Shown: positions 34,980 through 45,920, numbered from the stretch's first letter. The stretch is DNA of 64,000 nt from Lithodes maja (GCA_037953745.1 JBAKBP010007104.1:1-64000); one strand, 5' to 3'. Program-made: numbers and translations. The notes: generated by a model from the letters alone, not told the origin.

Positions 34980-36011
34980 CAGTAAACTTCCGTTAATCCG
35001 ACGACCGATAATTCGAATCTCCCAATAGTCCAGAATTTTTTCAATTTGAGGCCAAATCCGAATTCTCCCAATAGTCCGAATTTTTGAATTTGAGGCCAAA
35101 TCCGAATTCACCCAATAGTTCGATTTTTTGGGCCTGTCAAGGCCTACTTCAAGTCGATTGGCCTTTCTGAGGACACCAAGGCTGTCCTATTCTGGATAAC
35201 TGCAGAGCACATCCATAACATGCACCAACGGGGCCGCCGATCAGATGAACCAGACAACCCTAGACCTGCAACAATGCCTCTCACAGACGACTCACGTACC
35301 AGCTCACCTAAACCTCTTACCACACCAGAACCTATGCCTCCTGCTGATTTTGAAGGCTGGGAGGACCTAGCATCCCCTGTGAAGGCCACTCCTGAGGTAG
35401 CCCCAGCCACCCCTGTGGTAGCTCCTGCCAGCCTAGCCACTCCTGAGGTAGCCCCAGCCGCCCCCTGTGGTAGCCCCAGCCGCCCCTGTGGTAGCCCCAG
35501 CCGCCCCTGTGGTAGCCCCAGCCAGCCTAGCCACTCCTGAGGTAGCCCTAGCTCCCCCTTCAGATATTGAAGGCTTGGAGGATATGGCTGTGGAGTAATA
35601 ATCAGTGAAGTGTAGTAGATTTAAGGACCCAAAAAAAAATATAAAACCAGCAAAATACAAAAAAAAAATAAGTCTTTTTAAGTTCATTTTACATTAAAGT
35701 ACACTTACAGTGCAGAGCAGTGATTATAAGTTACTAATATGGGGCTAGGGGGCTAGTGGCTGGTTGGGGGCTGGGTTGGGGCTGGTGCTGGGGGCTTATC
35801 TTCAATGCTACACATCTCTTCTCTTCATATAAGGTGAGTTAAAGTCATGATTAGTCATTATTATCATTATTCATCATGTGTTTGTGTCTTGGTTTGGGTC
35901 TTCAAAAAAAAGTCGGGGGGGGGGGGGGGGGGTAACGTCCGATAATCCGAAAAAAACCACTAATCCGAACGAGGGCCGGTCCGCTGCCCTTCGGATTAAC
36001 GAAGTTTACTG
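34980..36011 (+). mobile_element. Tigger/pogo-like element, deletion derivative with transposase remnant
   Basis: TIRs CAGTAAACTTCCGTTAATCC at both ends, TA target duplication (34978-34979 and 36012-36013), inserted in the (ATAG)-type tail of RTE copy A. It is 1032 bp long, retaining only the end of a DDE transposase and its Pro/Ala-rich tail (35130-35600). The TIR is shared with 32398-33351, so a common transposase presumably moved both. Confidence 0.88.
35130..35600 (+). pseudogene. Tigger-type DDE transposase C-terminal remnant
   Basis: The frame VKAYFKSIGLSEDTKAVLF is followed, after a one-base shift, by LDNCRAHP, the second catalytic Asp block of pogo/Tigger DDE transposases. The tail continues as an acidic Pro/Ala/Val-rich region with four copies of a 21-bp repeat (35455-35520). 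The N-terminal CENP-B-like DNA-binding part and the rest of the catalytic core are deleted. The proline-rich frame 35220-35540 taken alone could be mistaken for a host gene. Confidence 0.7.
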
Positions 36012-36329
36012 TAGATAGATAGAAAGAAAATATAAAAATACATATTATCAGGATACTACTTACCACATAAGACTTTATTTGAAACCATTATCATATTTAG
36101 CATAGGCTAGCCTAACTCTTCGTCGTTTCCGCGGCTTTCGTCAGACCTGGCACTTGACTGGACTGTTTTCATGGTCCAGGCTTTCAATTCTTTCATCATT
36201 ACCACCAGGCACACCATCCTAGCACTGAATGCACTAGAGGCAATAATAAACGTGAGAGATAAGAGATTCGGCACAAATAAGCAAGTAAAAGGCGGGTGGA
36301 CTTATAGCGTCTGGCTAATGTTGACGACA
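36012..36329. other. Non-coding stretch
   Basis: Flanks RTE copy A and the Tigger insertion with a short GATAGATAG remainder. Nothing else I can support. Confidence 0.45.
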
Positions 36330-36749
36330 TTAACCCTTGTCTAGCGGGTGGGTCTGTGGCCGTTTTGGGCCTTTTCAGGCCATTCTGACTGCTATATCAA
36401 CCCATCAGCATGAAAGGAACTGTGTTGTGCAGAAAACTAGGCGGAAAATCGCTACACAATGACACCACATACAGCTACGTAGCACTCGTGGAGCCTGACA
36501 GTGTTACCTCAAAGATGGAAGTTTAGCAGATTTTGCTACATTGTTAACTTTTCGCGAACTATTGGTCACACTGTCATCCTCCCGTGCGGTGGGGGAACTG
36601 GAGTTAGTGTGGGCCGGGAGGCCACAGATGTCGGACGTATGGTTCATTACTGTTCCACCCATTTTCACTCGATATTCAACCATTTTTCACCCGTTTTTTG
36701 CCAGTTTCTTTAACTCGACATAAGTCGCGCGCCGCTAGACAAGGGTTAA
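36330..36749. mobile_element. TTAA-flanked element with a perfect 14-bp TIR
   Basis: TTAA at 36330-36333 and 36746-36749, and a perfect inverted repeat CCCTTGTCTAGCGG directly inside both. 420 bp, no ORF of note. The internal CAATGACACCACATACAGC relates it to family 1 (11444, 24910, 28273). These are the cleanest termini of any TTAA element in the window. Confidence 0.9.
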
Positions 36750-36910
36750 AGATGGCGGCCGTAAATTGCGCAAGTGACTTTCTGATATCAGATTCATTGG
36801 ATTCACTTGTTGGTTTGTGTTTTCTAGTTTGATGTCGAGTCTTTCATTATTCTTGCTCGTTTTCGGTGCTCCACTGTATGATACATGATTAATAAATAAA
36901 GATAAATATA

Positions 36911-37070
36911 AGAACAAATATACAGTATATAATAAATATAACAACAAATATACAGTATATAATAAATATAACAACAAATATACAGTATATAATAAATATA
37001 ACAACAAATATACAGTATATAATAAATATAACAACAAATATACAGTATATAATAATATAAGAACAGACAA
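36911..37070. repeat. 30-bp minisatellite, about five copies
   Basis: Unit AACAAATATACAGTATATAA plus TAAATATAAC, period exactly 30. The minus-strand frames read hydrophobic YLLLYLLYTV repeats, which are an artefact of the 3n period. Confidence 0.93.
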
Positions 37071-37169
37071 AACAGCCAATGAGAGCCCCACCTCGGTCTG
37101 ATGTCAAGCCAACCAGCTGCTGAATCACCCCATGTTTGGCGGGTGACGTAGACAGGCGGGATTTTCGAG

Positions 37170-37297
37170 TATTCCCGTCAAAGAGGGACCGCGATAACGG
37201 ATCTAGGACCCGTGGTAACAGAATAGTTGGGTTTTTAGGTATGCGCGATAACGGTGGAAACGCTATAACCAAACCCGCGATAACGTAGGGTTGAGTG
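37170..37297. mobile_element. Likely truncated end of a Tigger-like element
   Basis: The segment carries several CGCGATAACG motifs and, read inward from the right, ACTCAACCCTACGTTATCGC, a pattern usual at Tigger termini (A/C-rich end followed by repeated TATCGCGG). No matching second end was found, so it is a fragment. Confidence 0.4.
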
Positions 37298-37378
37298 TAG
37301 TAACTTACAGAATAAATAGAATAAAACTAGTTAAACATTTTTTGCCACTGTGAATTTTTGCATGTGTAGGCGTCAGAC

Positions 37379-37725
37379 GAATTGGGAAAAGGGAAATTTC
37401 CTTATCCCCAATTCGCTTTACCAGTTCAAACGAATTGGGGAAAAGGAAATTTCCTTATTCACAATTTGCTCGAACTGGAAACACGAATTGAGAATAGGGA
37501 ACGAACAGGGAAAAACGAATTGGGAATAAGGAATGAAATTGAAAAAAGGGAAATTTCTTTATTCACTATTTGCCCAAACTGTGAAAAAATTAATTGGGCA
37601 TAAGAAAACGAATTGGAATAAGGACAAAAATGGGAAAAACAAATAGGGAATAAGGAATGAACTGGGAAAAAGGAACTTTCCTTATTCACTATTCACCCTT
37701 AATGTCCTTATTCCCTATTCATTTT
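37379..37725. repeat. Degenerate repeat cluster (ACGAATTGGG / GGAAATTTCCTTATTC)
   Basis: The motifs CGAATTGGG(A)AA and AAATTTCCTTATTC recur several times, with GGAAATTTCC itself palindromic, and GGGAATAAGGAA alternates with CTTTCCTTATTC. The cluster can form many short hairpins. It is either a decayed minisatellite or the inside of an unknown foldback element. Confidence 0.6.
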
Positions 37726-37919
37726 CTATGGTAAATTATTTAAATTTGTTAAATGCTCTTTCAATTAGGCCTGCATTATTTGTTCTTATGAATAATACAT
37801 AAATTATGTGTTAAGATATAAAAGATTGAAGATAATTTGATAATATAAAACAGCCAGACCGCAGCTAGCTCCAGAATCTTAATGGGTGATTGCAAAGTAA
37901 CATGAATGGGTGAAATGGG

Positions 37920-38374
37920 AAGAAATTAAGCCTAGTGGCTAGCCAAGTACGGTACGTGTTTTTTTTTGTTTTTTTTTAGCCTAGGCCTATTTTATTATAT
38001 ATATTTGTTTTCAAATAGGCTTATGTTATGCTTAGCCTAGGTAGGTTAGGCTAACCTACCCTTGGAGTTTTGATTACAGATATGATGATCAGACGATGCC
38101 TACCCTACTTGTGGGAATAGGCCAATAGGCCTATATATTTTTATCATAAATTTTGTTTTGTAACCTACCGGTAGCTTTGGATTTTAGTCAATATGCCAAG
38201 CCTATTAGCCTAACATTCCTGTAACTTTGTTTTTTAAGACTAGGCTAACATAGCCTACCGGTACTCTTGGAATAGGCCTATGGAGGCTATGGACTGTTTA
38301 GCTTTGAGGGTTATTTTTATTTTCCTAGCCTAGGCATAATGCATGGGCTACTATTTTTATTTATTGGTTTATTT

Positions 38375-38405
<31 letters not shown>

Positions 38406-38420
38406 GGGGGGGGGGGTGCT
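37920..38420. other. AGGCCTA/TAGCCTAGG-rich tract
   Basis: Irregular but dense occurrences of TAGCCTAGG, AGGCCTA and GGCTAACC motifs mixed with T and G homopolymers. A similar tract recurs at 61700-62230. It is not a clean tandem array. I associate this composition with decapod crustacean genomes, which is a soft inference. Confidence 0.5.
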
Positions 38421-38717
38421 AGGCTAACCTACCGTACTCTTGGAATTTGTATTTGATATGCCTATCTGGGGAATTATATATACTGTACAGTAAACCCTCG
38501 CTATTTCGGACTAATTGGGGGGACACCCAGTCCGAAATGTCCGATTTTCCGAGATGTCCGATCTAAAAGAGGACAAACATTCGACCTGAAAGAGGAAAAA
38601 TCCGACGAATAAGGAATAGTGAAACGGGAACAAACTTCAGCCGGCCTCGGCATCAACCTAGAAAACGGAGGCTACCCTATTCATATCCTAGATTTCAATA
38701 TATTAATATACAGTAAT

Positions 38718-38836
38718 AGCACATACAGTTGTTAATATAATAGCACATACAGTTGTTAATATAATAGCACATACAGTTGTTAATATAATAGCACATACAG
38801 TTGTTGTTAATATAATAGCACATACAGTTGTTGTTA
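38718..38836. repeat. 24-bp minisatellite, five copies
   Basis: Unit AGCACATACAGTTGTTAATA plus TAAT, five copies, the last two with an extra GTT. The minus-strand frames are artefacts. Confidence 0.93.
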
Positions 38837-39833
38837 ATGTTGTTGTTCCCCAGACTGCATGGCCGAACAGCCCCAAGGCCCCGAGCAAGGCCAAGGCCAT
38901 AACCGAGCGCTCCTACAGAACCCTCCCTGCCTACCACAATAAAGCCTGGGTAACCGAAGCCACTCCATGGCGGGGAGCTGAGGAGGGTGCGGAAACGCCC
39001 GGGAAACCAAAGCCCCACCCAGGGCCCTGTGCCCCTCAGCAATTATGAAGAGAAAGTTGAGGGGCAAAGGAAAAATGTGACGCTTTGGCTTCCAATCTTG
39101 GTAGATTGGGAGGTCAATCCACGGAAGAAACTTGAGATCTAGAAAATATATAAGTAAAAGGAACAGTCAGAGTAAGCTATGGGTATGGCAGAGATCGCTC
39201 AGTTCTCACTCTGATAGTAGTTTATATGGAACAATAAGTAAGGAACAACACTTGCCCTTCATTGAAAACCGGTCCATTCACTGTCCTCTACCTCACTCCA
39301 CTTCACCTCACTGTCCTTCTCCACCTCACTCTCCTTGACCACCTCACTCTCTTTCTCCATCTCAAGTGATATCGAGGTCACCTTACGCTTTGAGAGGCAT
39401 GATAAACGGATATATACACGGAGGAGAATCAGGAGATGTGCAACACAAAAACAGCTATATCGTACTGACGCGTCTCGTCCAAGTAGGTGACTCAGCCTTT
39501 ATACCGGCGCTCCGACGGATCCCCATTTTAACGGACATTCACCCTTATGTTTCGGGGCCGGGAGCGCGTCATCCGACATTTTCAAGACTGTCGGGCACAT
39601 CTCGGGAACATACGACGTACAATGGACGATTATGACGGACATTTGCCCCTATTTATCCGAAAACTGATAATAATAATAATAATAAGCATGTTACTTATTT
39701 CTCATAAGCGCCAATTTTTCCGAAGAATTCACTAGCGCTCGAAAAGAGAAAGAAAAAAGAACAAAAATCAATGCATCAAAAGAAGGCTTATATACAACAC
39801 ACATTTAACAATCACTAGCAGTGGCAAAATAGC

Positions 39834-42734
39834 CTAAACTCTATAGCCATCTGTCATGACACCTCTCTCAAGATCATAGCTTCTCTCAAAGAGAAAAGTC
39901 TTAAGTTGTCTCTTGAAGCATTCAACAGAACTCAGTTGTCTCATGGACAGCGGCAACCTGTTATACAACCTCGGAGCCATGTAGGAGAATGACCTCTCAA
40001 AGAAAGAAGACTGCTGGAAAGTCCTTGGTTCATCAAGACGAAAAGGGTCATTGTCATGACGCACAACTACACCATGGTGTGCCGGTGGGCACCTGAGCAG
40101 CTCCGCAAGGTACCTAGGCTCACCAAATTTGAGAACCTTAAAAGTCACCAAACACAACTTAAATTCTATTCTTGCTCTTACTGGCAGCCAGTGCAGTTCT
40201 ATGTGAAGAGATGTAGTAGGAGTTCTAAGTGGAACACCAAAAATTAGTCTTGCGGCCCTGTTAAGAACAGACTGAACTTTCTTCAAAATATAATTTGGAA
40301 GACCCACCAACAGGGCATTGCAATAATCAACACGAGAGAAGACCAATGAGTGAACCAACGTCAGGAGGCAACGTCTGGTTATAAACGGCTTCACCAAATA
40401 GAGATTTCTGATGTGCAAGTAACAACTTTTAACTATCTGGTTTACATGCTCTTTGAAATCTAATCGGGAGTTCACATATACACCCAGATTTCGAACAGAG
40501 TTGGCCGGTCGCAGCTGAGATCCACCCACATTGATGGAGAGGGCACCTACTATATCATCAGCTCTTCTATTTCCTCGGATGATGAGAATATCAGTTTTAC
40601 CATCATTTAGTTTAAGTTTTCTCGCTCTCATCCACTTCTTGATATCAGACATCAACAATTCCATCTTACTCCGTATATCAACTATATTTGTGATTCTCAC
40701 ATAAATCTGGGTGTCATCTGCATAAAAGTGAAAGGTGACATTATGTGCACGAAGCAGAAGAGACAAACTGCTAATATAAATTATAAATAGGATAGGACCC
40801 AAAACTGATCCCTGCGGAACACCATACTGCAGGGGTGTCGAGTCCGAGACCACTTGATTTACCATCACACTCTGGGATCTACCTGACAAGTACGACCCAA
40901 GAAGCAAGAGAGCGGAGTCACGCACACCACAATCATAAAGATCACTCAATAACAACTCGTGATCCACTGTGTCAAAAGCCGCAGAGAGATCAAGCAAGAC
41001 CAATAGTGAGGCCACACCATTGCAAATGTTCTCAACTAGATCATTATGTACTCTAATCAATGCTGTTTCAGTTGAATGATGCTGTCGGTAAGCAGACTGA
41101 AAAATTGGGATAGTTTCATTCTGCTGAAGTAGTGGTTGTAATTGGTCAAGTATTGCACGCTCTAATATCTTTGATATGAAGGACAGGTTGGAGACAGGAC
41201 GATAGTTCAACATGTTCTCAACATCAAGTCCAGGTGTCTTTAGAGTAGGTTGGAGTAGTGCATGCTTTTCAGAATGTGGGAAGCTACCTTCAGAGAAGCA
41301 CTTATTAATTATTTTGGAAATAAACTCAACTGTGTGATCATAGACTCTTGGTAGCTTGGAAACATTTATGGGATCCAACGGGCAAAATGTTTTATTGAGG
41401 TTTCTTATGTAGGACGAGATCATGTCCACCTCTACTGAGTGAAAGGATGAGAGGACATTATTAGGAATGTGTCGGGGTTGGAGTACAACTGAAAGTTCTT
41501 CACCAACAGAAGCATCATCCAGTTCCTGTCTTATGCGAGTTATCTTGCCAGCAAAAAATGCCACAAAGTTGGCAGCCAACTCGGCATCAGGTACAGAAGG
41601 TCTTAAGCTGACTCTTGTTTTTCCAAGTAAACTGTTTACAATTGAAGCCAACCTCCTCTGGTCGTTACCACACGAGTCAACTTTTCCCTGATAATACACT
41701 TTCTTTTCATCTTTGATTTTGTGGACCACAGCTCTTCTGGCTGACAGATATTGCAACCATGTAGAGTCTGTTTTATTTTTCCGCCATTCACGTTCAGCTC
41801 TTCTACGCGCTCTTCTAAGAAATTTAACTCGAGTGCTATACCAGGGCGAATCATCTCGTACTATGATTTTCTTCTCTACTTCTGGACAGTGATGATCGAA
41901 CACTAATTTAAGTGCATTTCCATGTACCTCCACCAGCTCATCTGAAGTAAGGTTGGAAGTATCAATACTTCCCAAGTACTGTTTTACTTCACTGCTAGCC
42001 AAATTTAGGTCTGCATTTTTATAATTTCTAAATCTGATTACTTTTTCATGTGTGAGTGGCTTAGGGAAATCAAAGCTGAAAGTAATCAAAGCATGATCAG
42101 AGGTATTAGGGTCAGCATTCTCAACATCAACATCCAGAACACCACCACAACCCACAGGAGAGAAAACCAAGTCAAGGGTGTGTCCTAAGATATGAGTTGG
42201 GTGGGACACATGGTTTACAAAATTGTTCTGATCAGTCAACTCAAGGAACTCAGGAGAGAATGGCTTCAGATGAGGGCTGTCAACCCAGTAATTAAAATCT
42301 CCACATATCAAAAGTCTTCCGGTTTTAGCAGAAAATTCCTCGAGAAACTGCCCAAACTCTTCCATAAAACCCCTATCTGTGCCACGATGGCCAGGCCTAT
42401 AGACAACTGCCATTCTTAGAATTTGTTGGAGTTTTATTTCCACTTCCAACAGTTCATAATAAAGAGGGGCTGGGTTATGGCTTATTTGCAAGATATTCAC
42501 CAGAGATGTGGAGTAGACAACTGCCACTCCACCACCCGGATGATCTCCCCTAGGCCTAGGAACATTTATTATGGAATGGGTTTTAGGCAATGCCGCCTGG
42601 ATAATATTCAGATCTGACTCGAACAACCAGGTCTCAGTGAGACATAATACATCAAGGTTACGTTCATCCAAGATCTCGCAAATATGATCCATTTTGTTAC
42701 GCAAGGAACGAACATTCAACAGACCCAGTTTCAA
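39834..42734 (-). CDS. ORF2: AP endonuclease - reverse transcriptase
   Basis: About 966 codons without a stop. Endonuclease: LGLLNVRSLRNKMD, DVLCLTETWL, VVYRPGH, ICGDFNYWVD, THILGHTLDLVFS and SDHALITF (residues 1-225). RT: YRPVSNLSFISKILE, AYRQHHSTETALIRVHNDLV, LLDLSAAFDTVDHELL, GVPQGSVLGPILF and catalytic YADD in FHFYADDTQIYV. The C-terminus LHWLPVRARIEFKLCL is usual for L2/CR1-group proteins. The nominal first codon is TTG; the frame is open upstream to about 42784 with no ATG, overlapping the end of ORF1 in the -1 frame. Expression by frameshifting or reinitiation is therefore likely. All catalytic residues I can check are present. Confidence 0.93.
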   Translation of the reverse strand: MKLGLLNVRSLRNKMDHICEILDERNLDVLCLTETWLFESDLNIIQAALPKTHSIINVPRPRGDHPGGGVAVVYSTSLVNILQISHNPAPLYYELLEVEIKLQQILRMAVVYRPGHRGTDRGFMEEFGQFLEEFSAKTGRLLICGDFNYWVDSPHLKPFSPEFLELTDQNNFVNHVSHPTHILGHTLDLVFSPVGCGGVLDVDVENADPNTSDHALITFSFDFPKPLTHEKVIRFRNYKNADLNLASSEVKQYLGSIDTSNLTSDELVEVHGNALKLVFDHHCPEVEKKIIVRDDSPWYSTRVKFLRRARRRAEREWRKNKTDSTWLQYLSARRAVVHKIKDEKKVYYQGKVDSCGNDQRRLASIVNSLLGKTRVSLRPSVPDAELAANFVAFFAGKITRIRQELDDASVGEELSVVLQPRHIPNNVLSSFHSVEVDMISSYIRNLNKTFCPLDPINVSKLPRVYDHTVEFISKIINKCFSEGSFPHSEKHALLQPTLKTPGLDVENMLNYRPVSNLSFISKILERAILDQLQPLLQQNETIPIFQSAYRQHHSTETALIRVHNDLVENICNGVASLLVLLDLSAAFDTVDHELLLSDLYDCGVRDSALLLLGSYLSGRSQSVMVNQVVSDSTPLQYGVPQGSVLGPILFIIYISSLSLLLRAHNVTFHFYADDTQIYVRITNIVDIRSKMELLMSDIKKWMRARKLKLNDGKTDILIIRGNRRADDIVGALSINVGGSQLRPANSVRNLGVYVNSRLDFKEHVNQIVKSCYLHIRNLYLVKPFITRRCLLTLVHSLVFSRVDYCNALLVGLPNYILKKVQSVLNRAARLIFGVPLRTPTTSLHIELHWLPVRARIEFKLCLVTFKVLKFGEPRYLAELLRCPPAHHGVVVRHDNDPFRLDEPRTFQQSSFFERSFSYMAPRLYNRLPLSMRQLSSVECFKRQLKTFLFERSYDLERGVMTDGYRV

Positions 42735-42754
42735 CCGGCTCCCATGTGCATTTT

Positions 42755-42764
42755 TCAGTTTTTT
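42755..42764 (-). other. Candidate -1 ribosomal frameshift site (A AAA AAC TGA)
   Basis: The minus-strand heptamer AAAAAAC (42764-42758) is read in ORF1 frame as A AAA AAC, a canonical slippery sequence, directly followed by the ORF1 stop TGA (42757-42755). A -1 slip continues into CTG AAA AAT and the ORF2 frame, which has no ATG of its own upstream of the endonuclease. I see no convincing stem or pseudoknot at the usual 5-9 nt spacing. Reinitiation near the stop is the alternative. Confidence 0.55.
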
Positions 42765-42813
42765 GAACCTACAAAATTGGTGTTCTCAATAACTTTATTT
42801 CTCTGAGCTGTCA

Positions 42814-43301
42814 TTAACCCTTCCTTCCCGGATGCCCTCATGTACGCCCATAAAAAAGCATGTAACAGGTACCCGGAAGGCCTCATATGCACCCACGACG
42901 TCACAGCCTGTGAGCTTGCTGTGCGAGGCGTCGGTCCGACGCATGTAAACAACAGCCGGCTGGACCGACGCTCCGCATCTCCGGCCACAAGAAGGAGAGC
43001 GTCGCTTGTTCTTGTGTGCCTGTATGTTGTTGTTCAGTATCGAAAAGTGGTGTAAAGTGGCTGGTTTGGCCATAAAGTTATCTCCAATGAAATCATCATC
43101 ACAGCTCACCCAGTTGACTTAGAGAGCTCTACTTAATGCCATTTTACAGGTAAATAACACAGCTACGCTTGGGGATGCGCGGGAATGCGGGAAGCAGTCT
43201 GATTAACGAATATACGGTAGCCTAGCCTAGACGTTTTTCGGCCAAAACACCCGGGTTTCGAGGAATATATATATAATACATAACCGGGGCTGGAGGGTTA
43301 A
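42814..43301 (+). mobile_element. TTAA-flanked element, family 2 (in LINE ORF1)
   Basis: TTAA at 42814-42817 and 43298-43301. Termini CCCTTCCTTCCCGG and, inward from the right, CCCTCCAGCCCCGG. Nearly the same body as 45921-46407 (inverted) and 48638-49124: GGCGTCGGTCCGACGC, GGCCATAAAGTTATCTCCAA and GACGTTTTTCGGCC. Removing it with one TTAA restores the ORF1 reading frame. The GCGTCGGTCC/GGACCGACGC stem is an internal hairpin. No transposase. Confidence 0.9.
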
Positions 43302-45920
43302 AGGACAATTTCTACTTGAGGCGAAATGATTTGGCGGCTCCGTAACTGATGTGGAGCTCATACAATTTATACATTTGGGGGAAGTCTTGTTGGTGCAGTC
43401 TTTTGAGTTATGAGTACCAGCACAGAAGTTGCATTTTGGATCCTCATTTTTCCGATAACACCTGTCACTGGTATGACCAAAGCCCTGGCAATGGTAACAT
43501 TGTGTTACCCAGAAGCGATCGTATGCACGACATCTCACAAGTCCAACATACACAGAATTGCCATCATCCACAATGGAAGAGCGTATTTCAGGCGACATTT
43601 TTACTACCGCAATCTTAGTGTGTGCATCACTCTTTTGCTTAGTGAATAGCAAATTCATAGCTAAGCCATCGTCGACCAGGGACTTTATTCTTGGGTTCTT
43701 GTTGAGGATGCTGGGAATGATCTCATTATCCTCAGCGTCACCAGCAATGCCTACCAGAGTCATTTTTGGCATCATCTTCTTTGGTTCGGAGACACTGAAG
43801 GCACTGTCCACCCCCAAACACTGATTGATGGCCCTTCCTGCATCTTCTTTGGCTTTCTTGGATGGAAGTCGTACCACCAGTACACCTGACTCAGTTCTAG
43901 TTAACTTGTTAACCGGAACCGAAGCCAAAGCAGTCTCGATTGCCTTTGTATCTGGTGGGCTTACTGGCTCGGAGGATCGGTCTTTTGGCTTCACTACCAG
44001 AACCTGATGGTCCCAGACATTTTTTTTCTTTCCACCATCTACCACCTCAGTGGTGCGTTTGGTCGGCTCCTTTTTGGTCTCCGCTGTTTCCCTCACTACC
44101 TTTTCCTTGCTCTTCAAAACCTGCACTACATTCTTCTCAAACTCTCTTTTCTCTTTTTCTCTCTCTTCCACCTGCTCCTTCATGATTTCTTCCAATGCAT
44201 CCACCTTAGCATTTCCCACCCTTGTCCACTCATCTTTCTCCTCACTTATTACTCCCTTTACTTTCTCACTTAAATGGCCCTCATACTCCTTTAGCTGCTC
44301 CTTGAGTGCCATGTTCTCTGCCTCCAGCTCATCTACTTTCCTTATCACTGCATCTAGGTTAGCAATTAATGGCCCATCTGCAGTTGCTACTGAACTGGCT
44401 CCACATATTTCTGTCAGTGACTCCACCTTCACACCTATATCTCTCCTCCAATTCTCCATAACTCCCTTCCATCTTAACAGACCCATCATCTGTCTCTTCA
44501 CTACAGTCAATTGATCCTCCACTTCACTACGCTCTGCCAGAAATCCCTCAAATTCATAGCCCTCTTCATCTCCCAATAAACTCTGCCTCCGTTTGCCTTG
44601 GCCGGCCATTGTTTATATTTATGTAGCCTACAATTAAAAATATACAAAACACTTAATAAAATTAGAGTAAAATTAAACTACTACCTGGGATAAACCCAGG
44701 TAGCGCCGCCCCCGTTTGTGTCACCCTATCTTGAAAAAATAATAAATGGAAAAAATAAATAGAAATGGGTGTTTGCGAGGTCACCACGAGCAGGTGGGGT
44801 ACGACTTGATTACCTTCCAAAGAAGGTAACCCAACCGAGGTGTCGCAAGTACTAGGCAAAGATGAAATGTGAAAACTTTAACCGTGTTTTGGGCCTTCAG
44901 CAGTAGCAGATACGTCACTCGGAAAACTAAACCCCATTGGTTACGATACTGCCACTGCGCAAAGCATCTTCCGACACTGTTAGAGACTGTAGGAACGATG
45001 ACAAAAATGTCCGGCAAACGTAAGTACCGTAAACTGGGGTAACTTCGTACTGCGGTGATAACTTCGGACATCGGCGATAATAAGTAATTAGACATTGTCA
45101 TTATATAATGGAAACGCTTTTTTTTTTTTTTTTTTTTTGTGGGGTCCGTTTAGAGAAATGGCAAAGGAAGAGCCTGTAAAAGTCCTAGGGAACTGACATG
45201 AGTATATGTACACAAAACAAATATTATATATATGACGAAAATATGTACATTTTTCGCTACCCTGCCAAACTACTATCACCCTGAAGAAATTTGTTTGTAT
45301 GAATGATGTTGTTACCTTACCTTTTGATACCTTTTGATGTGTTCGCCGCTCTTCTAGCGGCACCAAGGAGCGCGACGCCCCTCGTTATGGGTTGTGACTG
45401 ATATAATTTTCTAGTAACATTACCAGAGACAACATCCACCAAAGGAAATTTGTTACACTTGTATAACGCTCTAGCTAGAACACTATCATTTAACCGATTG
45501 TGTTAAAAAAAAAAAACATGCTAACTTCGGACATGGAACAAAACAATAGTTTGTTATTATTTCTATCTATCTATTGCCTGACGCCGTGATCCCCGAAGGG
45601 GTGGCCACGAACGAACCGCCCCCATGCACCTCTGTCCCCAGTCAGTCAACGCCCCTCCCCCCAACCAGCACCGCCTTCGTTCATGTACTTCCTCACTCCA
45701 TCCTTCCACCTCTCATTCGGTCTACCTCTCCCTCTCTGTCCCTCCACCTCGCTCTTGTACACCCTCTTATTCATTCTCTCGCTTTCCATACGTTCCATAT
45801 GGCCGAACCATCTCAAGTTGTTCCTTTTCACACTTTCCAGCACATCTACCTCCACACCACACCTCCTTCTTACTTCCTCATTAGTCTGTCTATCCCTCCA
45901 TGTAACTCCGCACGCACTCC

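Larger units (their letters stand above)
42755..44609 (-). pseudogene. ORF1: coiled-coil, zinc-knuckle (gag-like) protein, split by a TTAA element
   Basis: Starts ATG at 44609 and runs in one frame to 43302. Residues ~60-190 are Glu/Lys-rich and likely coiled coil. The central region (~residues 235-345) resembles the RNA-binding part of LINE ORF1 proteins. Zinc knuckles follow: CYHCQGFGHTSDRC, CNFCAGTHNSKDC and a third CINC...H...C. The element at 42814-43301 then interrupts; translation would run into it and stop at 43227. The displaced last ~19 codons lie at 42813-42755 and end SKN plus TGA. ORF1 would coat element RNA. Confidence 0.88.
39667..44900 (-). mobile_element. L2/CR1-like LINE, near full length
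   Basis: Minus strand, with ORF1 (44609-42755, broken by a TTAA element), ORF2 (42780-39834, uninterrupted) and a 3' UTR ending in (TTATTA)n at 39690-39667. The 5' limit is not defined; non-coding sequence runs to about 44900. ORF2 has both AP endonuclease and RT. It lies inside the 38488-51585 Tigger-like candidate and hosts the TTAA element 42814-43301, which fixes the relative insertion order. Confidence 0.85.

Noticed and set aside
35220..35540. Proline/alanine-rich frame as a possible host gene
   Set aside because: It lies wholly between Tigger TIRs, directly after transposase-like codons, and is best explained as the transposase tail.
45088..45366. Minus-strand frame of ~92 codons with a poly-Lys end
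   Set aside because: The Lys run is a T homopolymer on the plus strand; no recognisable domain; it lies in the arm of a DNA transposon.
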